From NCBI RefSeq assembly GCF_000384295.1, contig NZ_KB913037.1, positions 6,134,822-6,198,821 on the forward strand: DNA of 64,000 nucleotides, in the 5' to 3' direction. Of the stretch, positions 1 to 6,598 are shown piece by piece; the stretch's first letter is position 1; every line of letters begins with the position of its first letter. The stretch is from Amycolatopsis balhimycina FH 1894. GTDB lineage: Bacteria > Actinomycetota > Actinomycetes > Mycobacteriales > Pseudonocardiaceae. The notes below the pieces were generated by a model. The model saw only the letters and a list, made by a program, of their open reading frames with translations, ran no database searches and was not told the origin of the DNA. Position numbers and translations under genes: made by a program.

Positions 1-682
1 CCGCGGCGTCGAGACCGAGGAGCGTCAACGCCCGCATCCGGATCTTCGGCGCCCCGGCCGCCAGCAGCTCCTCGGCGCATTCGCCGCGGTCGAGCAGCGC
101 GTTGCCGCAGATCGCGCGCACGACGAAGTCGGGGTGCGTGGACGCGATCTCCAGCAGCCGCTCGCGCGACAGAAGCCCGACCGCCTCCGCGTGGACCCAG
201 CGGCGGGTTTCCCGGTCCTCCAGTGCCAACGCGTCGTCGAGCAGCCGCGGTGTCAGTGCTCGCCGGAACAGCGTGGTCATCCAGTCGTCGACCTCGCGCC
301 GCCGCAGCACGCCGATCAGCGGCAGCATCGCGCGGAACGCCGATTCGTCCAATTTGGGCAGAACCAGCGTCCGCGAGATGTCCCGGATGGGCCGGACCCA
401 GTCCACGCACCGGACCAGCAGCAGGGGCACCGCCTCGGGATCGGTACTGACCGCCAGCCGTTCGACGGCGGCCTCGCGCATGCGCCCGTTGCCGTGGCAC
501 GCGGCTTCGGCCAGCACCTCCCGCGACGGGCTCCGGCCGAGATCGCGCGACTCGTGGCCGCGGAAGAGGTACCACGATTGGTTCGCCCACCACGCGGTGC
601 GGACCTCGATGTCGAACTCCGCCCACCGCCGGACGTCACCCGCGGCGAACGCGTCGAGATCGGGCATCTCTCTTTCGAACAT
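1..682 (-). CDS. HEAT-repeat-like protein (3' end beyond window)
   Basis: The frame is open from an ATG at 682 to the left edge, giving 227 codons without a stop. A GGGGGAAG ribosome-binding site lies just before the ATG. The protein is rich in short amphipathic helices in a repeating pattern of about 30 residues (for example AVERLAVSTDPEAVPLLLV and RALTPRLLDDALALEDRETR), which suggests HEAT/ARM-type repeats. There is no signal peptide or membrane segment, so it is probably cytosolic. It lies 58 bp downstream of hisS on the same strand. HEAT scaffolds usually mediate protein contacts, and no catalytic motif is visible. The specific role is unknown, and the missing C-terminus could hold more. 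Confidence 0.7.
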   Translation of the reverse strand, partial: MFEREMPDLDAFAAGDVRRWAEFDIEVRTAWWANQSWYLFRGHESRDLGRSPSREVLAEAACHGNGRMREAAVERLAVSTDPEAVPLLLVRCVDWVRPIRDISRTLVLPKLDESAFRAMLPLIGVLRRREVDDWMTTLFRRALTPRLLDDALALEDRETRRWVHAEAVGLLSRERLLEIASTHPDFVVRAICGNALLDRGECAEELLAAGAPKIRMRALTLLGLDAA

Positions 683-740
683 CGGCTTCCCCCTCTTCGG
701 CGCCCAAGGATGCCCGGGCGCCGAGGGGGAGTCGAGCCGA

Positions 741-2030
741 TTAAGCCAGCAGCGCCTGGACCGCCGACGCGGCGTCGGCGATCGCGACCGGGTTCTGCTC
801 CCGCGTCGCGAGGCTGCGCACGGTCACGTTCCCGGCGGCCCAGTCGTCCTGGCCGATGATGACCACCGCGGCCGCGCCCGCCTTGTCGGCGCGGGTCAGT
901 TCCTTGCCCAGCTTGCGGTGCTCGATCGGCGTCGACGTCCGCAGGCCCGCCGCGCGCAGCGAACGCGCGACCGATCGGGCCGCGTCCGAGAGGTCCTCGG
1001 TCACCGGGATCACCATGACGTCGACCTCGCTGCGCGGCGACGGCGTCAGGCCGTGCGTGTCGAGGAAGTCGATCAGCGTGACGTCGCCCATGCCGAACCC
1101 GATGCCCGGGATCTGCTGCGGGGTGAACATCGACGCCAGGTCGCTGTAGCGGCCGCCGCCGAACAGGGCACGGCGGTTCTCCGGCGAGGTGTCGAAGACC
1201 TCGAACACGGTCGACGTGTAGTACGCCAGCCCGCGCACGATGATCGGCTCGTACTTCACCAGCGAACCGGCGCTGCTGTTCAGCACCCGCACGAGGTTCG
1301 ACTGCTCCCGCACCTCGGCCGGCAGCTCGTCGAGCAGCGCCTCGCCCGCGTCGAGCGTCTCGGCGAGCTTGTCGAACTGCTTGTCCGAGAGCCCGATCTC
1401 CCCGGCGCTCTCGGCCAGCTTCTCCCGCGGGTACTTCTCCCAGCGGTCGACCAGCGCGAACACCTGGCTCAGGTGGTCCTCCGACACCCCGGCGACGTCG
1501 GTGAGCGCCGACGTCAGCAGGTTCCGGTCGTTGACGCGCAGCACGAACATGTCCGGCGTCGCGCCCAGCGCGGCCATCATGTCGTGCACCAGCTCGAAGA
1601 TCTCGATCTCGCAGTTGGCGCTGTCCGAGCCGAAGATGTCCGCGTTGATCTGCCAGTGCTCGCGCACGCGGCCGCGCTGCGGCGCCTCGTACCGGTGGCA
1701 GTTCGGGTGGCTGTACCAGCGCACCGGGAACGACAGCGACTTGGCGCTCCCGGCGATCATCCGCGCCACCGACGGCGTCATCTCGGGCCGCAGCGCCAGC
1801 CGCCGCCCGCCCTTGTCGGTGAGGGTGTAGAGCTGCTTGTCCGCGATCTCCTGACCGGACTTCCGCTCGTAGATCTCGGCCGACTCGAGGATCGGGCCGT
1901 CGTAGCGGAGGAAGCCGCGGCGCTCGAGGACGTCGTAGAGATGACCGAACACCTGGGTACGCACGGACATTTCGGCGGGCAGGAAGTCCCGGGTCCCCTT
2001 GTAGGGCGCGGTCGGCAGGTATTCAGGCAC
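741..2030 (-). CDS. hisS: Histidyl-tRNA synthetase
   Basis: This 429-residue class II aminoacyl-tRNA synthetase charges tRNA-His with histidine using ATP in the cytosol; the length is normal for bacterial HisRS. Motif 2 is seen around residues 104-134 (RWYSHPNCHRYEAPQRGR, then HWQINADIFG). The histidine-specific element VRGLAYYTSTVFEVF follows in the second half (the family usually has RGLDYY, here RGLAYY). Motif 3 is the GGGRY...GIGFGMGD segment. LRPEMTPSVARM near residues 80-91 is also family-typical. The anticodon-binding domain fills the last 100 residues. No T-box or other leader is obvious upstream. The identification is secure. Confidence 0.97.
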   Translation of the reverse strand: MPEYLPTAPYKGTRDFLPAEMSVRTQVFGHLYDVLERRGFLRYDGPILESAEIYERKSGQEIADKQLYTLTDKGGRRLALRPEMTPSVARMIAGSAKSLSFPVRWYSHPNCHRYEAPQRGRVREHWQINADIFGSDSANCEIEIFELVHDMMAALGATPDMFVLRVNDRNLLTSALTDVAGVSEDHLSQVFALVDRWEKYPREKLAESAGEIGLSDKQFDKLAETLDAGEALLDELPAEVREQSNLVRVLNSSAGSLVKYEPIIVRGLAYYTSTVFEVFDTSPENRRALFGGGRYSDLASMFTPQQIPGIGFGMGDVTLIDFLDTHGLTPSPRSEVDVMVIPVTEDLSDAARSVARSLRAAGLRTSTPIEHRKLGKELTRADKAGAAAVVIIGQDDWAAGNVTVRSLATREQNPVAIADAASAVQALLA

Positions 2031-2053
2031 GTCGTCAGCTTAACGACCGGCGC

Positions 2054-2443
2054 TCAGGCGAAGGCGACCCCGTACGCGGTGAGCAGCGTGGCCGCCGCCA
2101 GGAGCACCGCGCCGACCGACGTCACGCGCCCGGCGAGCTTGCCGCGGTTCGGGATCAGGTGGAGGAAGAACCCGCCGGATTGGGCGAGGATCCCGAACAG
2201 CAGCAGGAAGCAGGTGATCCACAGCGTCGTGTCGGACAGCGTCGTGCGGCTGAGGATCTGGAGTGCGACCAGGGCGAGGATCAGCAGGACGCCGGCGTGG
2301 GCGTGGCCGGCGCGGAACATCGCGCGCTGGTGCTCGGTGAGCTTGCGGTCGCGCATGACGCCCATCAGCGCGTAGCCGCCGTACATCACGGTCGGCAGGG
2401 AGACCAGGGCGATCACCGTGAACAGCTGGGTGGGTCCGTGCAT
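2054..2443 (-). CDS. Small four-helix membrane protein
   Basis: This 129-residue protein has four predicted membrane segments: VIALVSLPTVMYGGYALMG, VLLILALVALQIL, LWITCFLLLFGILAQSGGFF and VGAVLLAAATLLTAYGVAF. A short cytosolic loop, RDRKLTEHQRAMFRAGHAHA, carries a His-x-His pair. It lies 23 bp upstream of hisS on the same strand and may be cotranscribed. No catalytic or transport signature is recognised. It resembles small conserved membrane proteins of actinobacteria, but I cannot name a function. Confidence 0.75.
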   Translation of the reverse strand: MHGPTQLFTVIALVSLPTVMYGGYALMGVMRDRKLTEHQRAMFRAGHAHAGVLLILALVALQILSRTTLSDTTLWITCFLLLFGILAQSGGFFLHLIPNRGKLAGRVTSVGAVLLAAATLLTAYGVAFA

Positions 2444-2525
2444 CGGGGACTCCTTCGATGGGGTTGCCGCGACTGTAACACTGTTTTAAAACACTGTCAC
2501 CCAACTCGGCATTCCCCGATCGTGA

Positions 2526-2584
2526 AGGTCCGTGAATGGCACATTGAGGGACTCTAAGTCCCTCAATGTGCCATTCACGGACCT
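2526..2584. repeat. Perfect 28-bp-arm palindrome, type 1 copy
   Basis: Two perfectly complementary 28-nt arms (2526-2553 and 2557-2584) are separated by the trinucleotide CTA. The arm core contains GTGAATGGCACATTGAGGGA. It sits 9 bp beyond the stop of the amidohydrolase gene, between two minus-strand genes. The same core recurs at 55674-55724, and a variant occurs at 37595-37643. As RNA it would form a very stable hairpin, so a terminator or 3'-end role is likely, though no U-tract follows. Confidence 0.9.
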
Positions 2585-2593
2585 CGGGAGAGC

Positions 2594-3760
2594 CTAGGCG
2601 GCGCGGCCCCGGGCCAGCACCAGCAGTGGGTTGCGCAGGGCGGCGAGCGACGCCAGGGGGTCGCCTTCGACGACCAGGACGTCCGCCGCGAGCCCGGGCG
2701 CGAGCCGGCCGGTCACCGAGGCGAGGCCCAGGCCGGCCGCGCTGTCCTCGGTCGCGATCTCCAGGATCCGGCGCCGGGAGAAGCCGAGCCATTCGTACAG
2801 CTCCAGCGCGCCCGCCGGGTCGCCGAACACCGAGCCGGACAGGCCCGCGTCCGTCCCGGCGAGCAGCCGGACGCCCTGCTCCTCGAGCCACGGCAGCCGT
2901 CCGTAGATCGCCAGCCCGAGTTCCTCGCCGAGCCGCTCGACGATCGTCCGCCAGTTGCGGCTGCTCGTCGAGCACGCCGAGACGCCCTCGGCGGCCATCC
3001 GCTTCGCCACGTGCGAGCGGCGGTCGAACGACCGCGGCCCGGTCATGAAGCTGCAGTGCTCGATCGTCGACACGCCGGCCTCGACGGCGGCCTCGATCGC
3101 GTCGGCGCCGTGCGCGTGCGCGGCGACCGGCAGCCCGTGTGACGCCGCGTGCGTGACGATCAAGGACAGCTGCCGGGCGTCGAACTGCGACTCCCACATG
3201 TCGGCGCCGCCCTCGGTGATCTGGCCGCCGCTGGCCATCACCTTGATCACGTCCGCACCCGCGGCCGCGTTCGCGTCGATCAGGGCCCGGATTTCGTCGT
3301 CGGAAGCCGTTCCGCCACCGAAAAAGTGGCAGTGTCCGCCCGGCACGGTGATCGGCGGGCCCGACACGAGCAGCCGCGGTGCCGCGGAACCTTCGAACGA
3401 GCGACGCACGGCGGCGCCGAGGTGCCCGCGGTCGCCGAGGTCCCGCACGGTCGTGACGCCGCTGCGCAGCAGCTGCCGGACTCGCGAACGCGCGCCCTCC
3501 AACGGCGAGGGGTCCGCTTCGAAGTGGGGCAACATCTCGCGCGTCGCGTCGAACGCCAGGTGGACGTGGACGTTGAACAGCCCGGCCAGCGCGGTGCCGG
3601 TGGGGAAGTCGTGCCGCCGCGCGTCCGGCGCGGCCTGCGCGACGACGTCCGCCCGCGGGCCCGCGGCGACGATCACGCCGTCGCGCACCAGCACGGCGCC
3701 GTCGCGCACCGGTGCCGACGGCCGCGGCAGCACCCGGCCGGCGGTGATCAGGATGTCCAC
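2594..3760 (-). CDS. Amidohydrolase family protein (imidazolonepropionase-like)
   Basis: This 388-residue metal-dependent hydrolase of the amidohydrolase superfamily probably cleaves a C-N bond in an amide, cyclic amide or dipeptide-like substrate. The metal-binding set is visible: HVHL early, a carboxylated-lysine candidate in DVIKVMASGG, then AHAHG, IEHC and GTDAG. A short N-terminal beta-sandwich (MDILITAGRVLPRP) and a C-terminal segment (GRLAPGLAADVLVVEGDPL) are typical. The GTG start lies 1 bp after the stop of the DUF6545 gene, so it is translationally coupled to the XRE/ImmA operon. No signal peptide is present, and the substrate cannot be inferred. Confidence 0.85.
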   Translation of the reverse strand: MDILITAGRVLPRPSAPVRDGAVLVRDGVIVAAGPRADVVAQAAPDARRHDFPTGTALAGLFNVHVHLAFDATREMLPHFEADPSPLEGARSRVRQLLRSGVTTVRDLGDRGHLGAAVRRSFEGSAAPRLLVSGPPITVPGGHCHFFGGGTASDDEIRALIDANAAAGADVIKVMASGGQITEGGADMWESQFDARQLSLIVTHAASHGLPVAAHAHGADAIEAAVEAGVSTIEHCSFMTGPRSFDRRSHVAKRMAAEGVSACSTSSRNWRTIVERLGEELGLAIYGRLPWLEEQGVRLLAGTDAGLSGSVFGDPAGALELYEWLGFSRRRILEIATEDSAAGLGLASVTGRLAPGLAADVLVVEGDPLASLAALRNPLLVLARGRAA

Positions 3761-3761
3761 G

Positions 3762-4871
3762 TCACGCCCCGTTCGTCATCGCGGCCGAAAGCGCGAGCAG
3801 CGGCCGGACGTCGGATTCGATGTCGTCGGCCCCCGCGGGCAGAACTTGCTTGGCGCGGCGGTCGTTCTCTTCGCCCGCCGCGTGCCGCTCCAGCGCCGTC
3901 TTCAACGCGGCCGCCGCGGCGCCGGGATCGGTGGCGACGACTTCGCCGAAGTCCGCGTCCAGGTACGGCGACAGCTGCACCAGGCCGTCCCGGATCTCGA
4001 TCACCCGGCGGTAGTGCCCGCGGTGGGCACCGCCTCGCTGTCGCGGCGGTGTCCGCAGCACGATGCTGGGGAACGCCTGGACCAGAACCGTCCACAAAGG
4101 AGCTAGCGCCTCGTGTTCGCGCCGGTGCTGCCGTCGCCGCCGCAGCGCCGCGATCCGCGCCCGGATCCCCGGGTAGGTGACGCCGGCGAGGAACAACATC
4201 GTGCCGACGATCACGAACGGCACGCCGAGCAGCAGCAGGACCTTGACCAGCGGGCCGAACACCCACGCCACCACGATGTACAGCGCGCGGGAGATGCTGC
4301 CGGCCGCCGCGCAGGCCAGGCCGATCGCGCCGATCCGCAGGCCGATCCGCAGGTTCCGGTCGGCCACCCGCAGATACCGCACGATCCAGGCCGTGCAGGC
4401 GACGAGACCGTAGATCAGGTACAACCCGGCGCCGAGGTAGAACACCGCGACGCCGCTGTCGTGGATCGTCGCCGGCCCCAGCGGGAGCCCGCGCAGCTCC
4501 GGTGGCGTCAGCGCCATCGCGACGACCATCAGCGCGATCGCCGCCGCCAGCGGCACCAGCTCCATCGCCACGCGGCGGTTCCGGCGCGGGCCCAGCGCCG
4601 AGCGAAGGAAGAAGACGACCAGCGCGCAGAGGCCGCACGCCAGCAGCGCGTTGTTCGCCACTCGCGCCGCGCCCCGGCCGAGGAGCGCGTCCACTTCACC
4701 GGAAATCACCGGTTGCTGCAGCAGGAACGCCGCCGCGAAGCCGGCCACGCACGCCGTCACGGCCCAGTTCGGCACCGTCGGCGCGCGCGTCACCTGGTAG
4801 ATCCGCCACGCCAGCGCGGCGGCGAACAGCACCATGGCGATCAGGTTGATGGGGCTGAAAAGTGTGCTCAC
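3762..4871 (-). CDS. DUF6545 / MAB_1171c-type seven-helix membrane protein
   Basis: Seven hydrophobic segments fill the first 240 residues. A basic linker (RRRRQHRREHEALAPLW) and a cytosolic domain of about 130 residues follow, which matches the actinobacterial MAB_1171c/DUF6545 family as I remember it. The ORF could start at GTG 4877. GTG 4871 is preferred because it makes a 4-bp GTGA overlap with the ImmA gene stop and has an AAGG site at good spacing (369 aa). In this family the gene is regularly found behind an XRE regulator and an ImmA/IrrE peptidase, as here. It may be a sensor or transporter acting with that pair, but the mechanism is unknown. Confidence 0.75.
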   Translation of the reverse strand: MSTLFSPINLIAMVLFAAALAWRIYQVTRAPTVPNWAVTACVAGFAAAFLLQQPVISGEVDALLGRGAARVANNALLACGLCALVVFFLRSALGPRRNRRVAMELVPLAAAIALMVVAMALTPPELRGLPLGPATIHDSGVAVFYLGAGLYLIYGLVACTAWIVRYLRVADRNLRIGLRIGAIGLACAAAGSISRALYIVVAWVFGPLVKVLLLLGVPFVIVGTMLFLAGVTYPGIRARIAALRRRRQHRREHEALAPLWTVLVQAFPSIVLRTPPRQRGGAHRGHYRRVIEIRDGLVQLSPYLDADFGEVVATDPGAAAAALKTALERHAAGEENDRRAKQVLPAGADDIESDVRPLLALSAAMTNGA

Positions 4872-5389
4872 AACCACCCTTGGTGATCGCCGAGCGCCCC
4901 CTGGATCCGGCGGAGATCCCGGTCAGCGGCGCGCCGGGGGATCGTGTAGTTCAGGACGGACGCCCATTCGAGGATGATCGTCGCGACCGTTTCGGCTTCC
5001 CACTCGTGCGCGTCATCGTAGGACGAGCGGCGCAGGGCGCGGTGTACGGCATCCGGGTCAAGATCCGGAGTGGGGCCGCGCAGGAAGTCGGCGGGCTCGG
5101 CGTCGCCGTGCGGGTGGTGGTCGGCGAGCATGTGGCCGAGTTCGTGCAGGATGATGTGGTCCTGGTGCGATTTCGTCGTTTCGGCCTGGTAGAAGATGTA
5201 GTCCGCGGACGACGTCGCGATCCAGCAGCCGAACGGGCCCGGCACCTCCAGCGGGTACGCCATCAGCCGGATCGGCTTCCCGCGCCGCTCGCCCAGCCGC
5301 GCGCACAGCACTTCGACGTCCAGCGGCGGTCCGATGTCGAGTTCCTTGAGCAGTTTCCGGCAGCGGCTGCGCAGTTCCCGCTCCTTCAT
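4868..5389 (-). CDS. ImmA/IrrE family metallo-endopeptidase
   Basis: This 173-residue zinc peptidase has the HELGH motif at residues 82-86 and a downstream HEWEAE helix that can supply the third ligand. Members of this family cleave partner XRE-type repressors (ImmA on ImmR, IrrE on DdrO), and that is the likely job here because the gene overlaps the XRE gene by 4 bp (ATGA). The ATG at 5389 was chosen for that overlap; the longer open frame upstream is the XRE gene read in another frame. No membrane segment is present. The peptidase class is confident, while the cleaved target is inferred. Confidence 0.88.
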   Translation of the reverse strand: MKERELRSRCRKLLKELDIGPPLDVEVLCARLGERRGKPIRLMAYPLEVPGPFGCWIATSSADYIFYQAETTKSHQDHIILHELGHMLADHHPHGDAEPADFLRGPTPDLDPDAVHRALRRSSYDDAHEWEAETVATIILEWASVLNYTIPRRAADRDLRRIQGALGDHQGWL

Positions 5390-5790
5390 CGCGCCGTGTC
5401 CCCCGGGCCCCGGCCCTCGCGTTCGGCCCGTTCGTAGCGTTCGACGAGCTCCAGCAGGTCCATCACCTGCCGCCGTCCCTGCGGCGAAAGTTCCTGCGCC
5501 CGCATCGCCATCAGCTGGGCTTCGCCCGCCGGGGCCGCGGCGGCCTCTTCGTCGAAGAAGTACGTCACCGGCACGCCGAACAGCTTCGCCAGCGCCTCGA
5601 CGTAGTGGATCTTGGGGTTGACCCGCTTGCCCGTCGCGAGCTGCTGGAGGTAGGCGGGCGACATCGCCGGGCCGCCCGCCCGCTCGACGGCGGTGGAGAT
5701 CTCCCGGTAGCTGTGCGGTGCGCGGCCATTCACCCGAGCGGCCTCGATCAGGGTGCTCAGACGCTCCGCGAAGGTGCGTTCCCGTGCCAT
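5386..5790 (-). CDS. XRE-family helix-turn-helix regulator
   Basis: This 134-residue DNA-binding protein has the helix-turn-helix in residues 10-60 (SYREISTAVERAGG, then SPAYLQQLATGKRVNPK). A C-terminal tail rich in Glu and Arg (LLELVERYERAEREG) may dimerise. The ATG at 5790 is preferred over the upstream start at 5865 because a GGGGGCGG site precedes it and the first 25 upstream codons look non-coding. It is the first gene of a four-gene minus-strand operon (XRE, ImmA, DUF6545, amidohydrolase), all overlapping or nearly touching. It is probably autoregulatory and inactivated by the ImmA partner. Confidence 0.87.
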   Translation of the reverse strand: MARERTFAERLSTLIEAARVNGRAPHSYREISTAVERAGGPAMSPAYLQQLATGKRVNPKIHYVEALAKLFGVPVTYFFDEEAAAAPAGEAQLMAMRAQELSPQGRRQVMDLLELVERYERAEREGRGPGDTAR

Positions 5791-5819
5791 ATCCGCCCCC
5801 TGGGTTCCCGACCCGGAAA

Positions 5820-5849
5820 ATTCTAGCCGGGAATCTCCGCCGCACCCAA
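5820..5849 (-). promoter_or_regulatory. Candidate promoter of the XRE operon
   Basis: On the minus strand, TAGAAT (5825-5820) lies 18 bp downstream of TTGGGT (5849-5844), about 30 bp before the XRE start at 5790. The -10 match is good and the -35 match is weak. Confidence 0.4.
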
Positions 5850-5868
5850 GAAGCACTGTACGCACATG

Positions 5869-5899
5869 TTGACAGCGCGCGTATGCAGTGGTTTACAGT
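5869..5899 (+). promoter_or_regulatory. Candidate plus-strand promoter with symmetric ACTGTA/TACAGT sites
   Basis: A perfect TTGACA (5869-5874) is followed after 19 bp by TACAGT (5894-5899), or after 17 bp by TTTACA. No protein gene lies downstream on the plus strand. ACTGTA at 5855-5860 mirrors TACAGT at 5894-5899, so this may instead, or also, be an operator of the adjacent XRE regulator. Confidence 0.4.
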
Positions 5900-5905
5900 T
5901 GGCTC

Positions 5906-6101
5906 GCCTCTCGCCTGGCGGTCCGTGCCCTGGGGGTGTACGGAACGGCCAGGGCGAGAGGCTTGTCGTGCCTCCGGCTCGTCATGATCGGCCGTCTGTA
6001 GTACGCTTCATGAGCCAAGGTCGATCGCCCTCGAGGCGAACCCTTGGTATCGGCCTGTTGCCGGAGGTCGACCCCCAGGGCTTCCGGTGACAGGCCTCTT
6101 T
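5906..6101 (+). ncRNA. Candidate small RNA upstream of the XRE operon
   Basis: This accounts for the 355-bp gap at 5791-6145, which has no convincing protein gene. A candidate plus-strand promoter ends at 5899. A long imperfect hairpin follows at once: GCCTCTCGCC at 5906-5915 pairs with GGCGAGAGGC at 5953-5962, with further pairs inside. The stretch ends in a symmetric stem-loop at 6052-6096 followed by TCTTT. Promoter, structure and terminator in order suggest a transcript of about 190 nt. It could also simply be the 3' and 5' untranslated regions of the flanking minus-strand genes. Confidence 0.35.
6052..6101. terminator. Stem-loop with short T-run
   Basis: GGCCTGT (6052-6058) pairs with ACAGGCC (6090-6096). 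Inside, CCGGA (6061-6065) pairs with TCCGG (6083-6087), leaving matched TG/TG internal loops. TCTTT follows on the plus strand. It can serve the candidate small RNA on the plus strand and the flavodoxin gene on the minus strand. Confidence 0.5.
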
Positions 6102-6145
6102 AATTCGGGGCGGCTCAGCATTTCAGCGGCTTCAGTTCAGCGGCT

Positions 6146-6598
6146 TCAGTTCAGCAGAGTGGCCGCCAGGGTGCCACCCAATTCCGTGCACGCTTCCAGC
6201 GTCTTTTTGTCCGGATCTCCGGTCGTTATGACGGGTTCGGCCGCTTTTGCCCACGAAAGGCCCGTCGTGATGGCCAGCAGCTGCCGTTCCGTGCCCGAAG
6301 TGTCGCTGTTGCCGTGGATCCAGTACCCGAACGGGCGACCGCGCGTCGCGTCCAGGCACGGGTAGTAGATCGTGTCGAAGAAGTGCTTCAGGGCACCGCT
6401 CATGCTGCCCAGGTTCGCCGGCGTGCCCAGCAGGTAGCCGTCCGCTTCGAGCACGTCGGGGACCGTGGCCGCCAGCGCCGCGCGACGGACCACTTCCACC
6501 CCTTCGATGTCCGGGTGCGTCGCGCCCGCCAGTACCGCCTCGAACAGCGCCTGCGTCGACGGCGACGGCGTGTGGTGCACGATCAGCAGTCTGGGCAT
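6146..6598 (-). CDS. Flavodoxin-fold NAD(P)H-dependent FMN reductase-like protein
   Basis: This 150-residue flavodoxin-like protein has an N-terminal strand and phosphate loop (LLIVHHTPSPSTQALFEAV). A second flavin-contact loop (YLLGTPANLGSMSGALKHFF) is typical of WrbA/NADPH-dependent FMN reductase relatives. FGYWIHGNSDTSGTERQL near residue 90 is a further family-like stretch. The ATG at 6598 shares one base with the stop of pmmB (TGATG), so the two genes are coupled. The exact substrate is unknown. A 14-bp sequence, TTCAGCGGCTTCAG, is tandemly duplicated across the stop codon (6122-6149). Confidence 0.82.
   Translation of the reverse strand: MPRLLIVHHTPSPSTQALFEAVLAGATHPDIEGVEVVRRAALAATVPDVLEADGYLLGTPANLGSMSGALKHFFDTIYYPCLDATRGRPFGYWIHGNSDTSGTERQLLAITTGLSWAKAAEPVITTGDPDKKTLEACTELGGTLAATLLN

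Noticed and set aside
102..2375. A 757-codon plus-strand frame across hisS
   Set aside because: It is antisense to hisS and to the HEAT-like gene, with low-complexity Arg/Ser composition.
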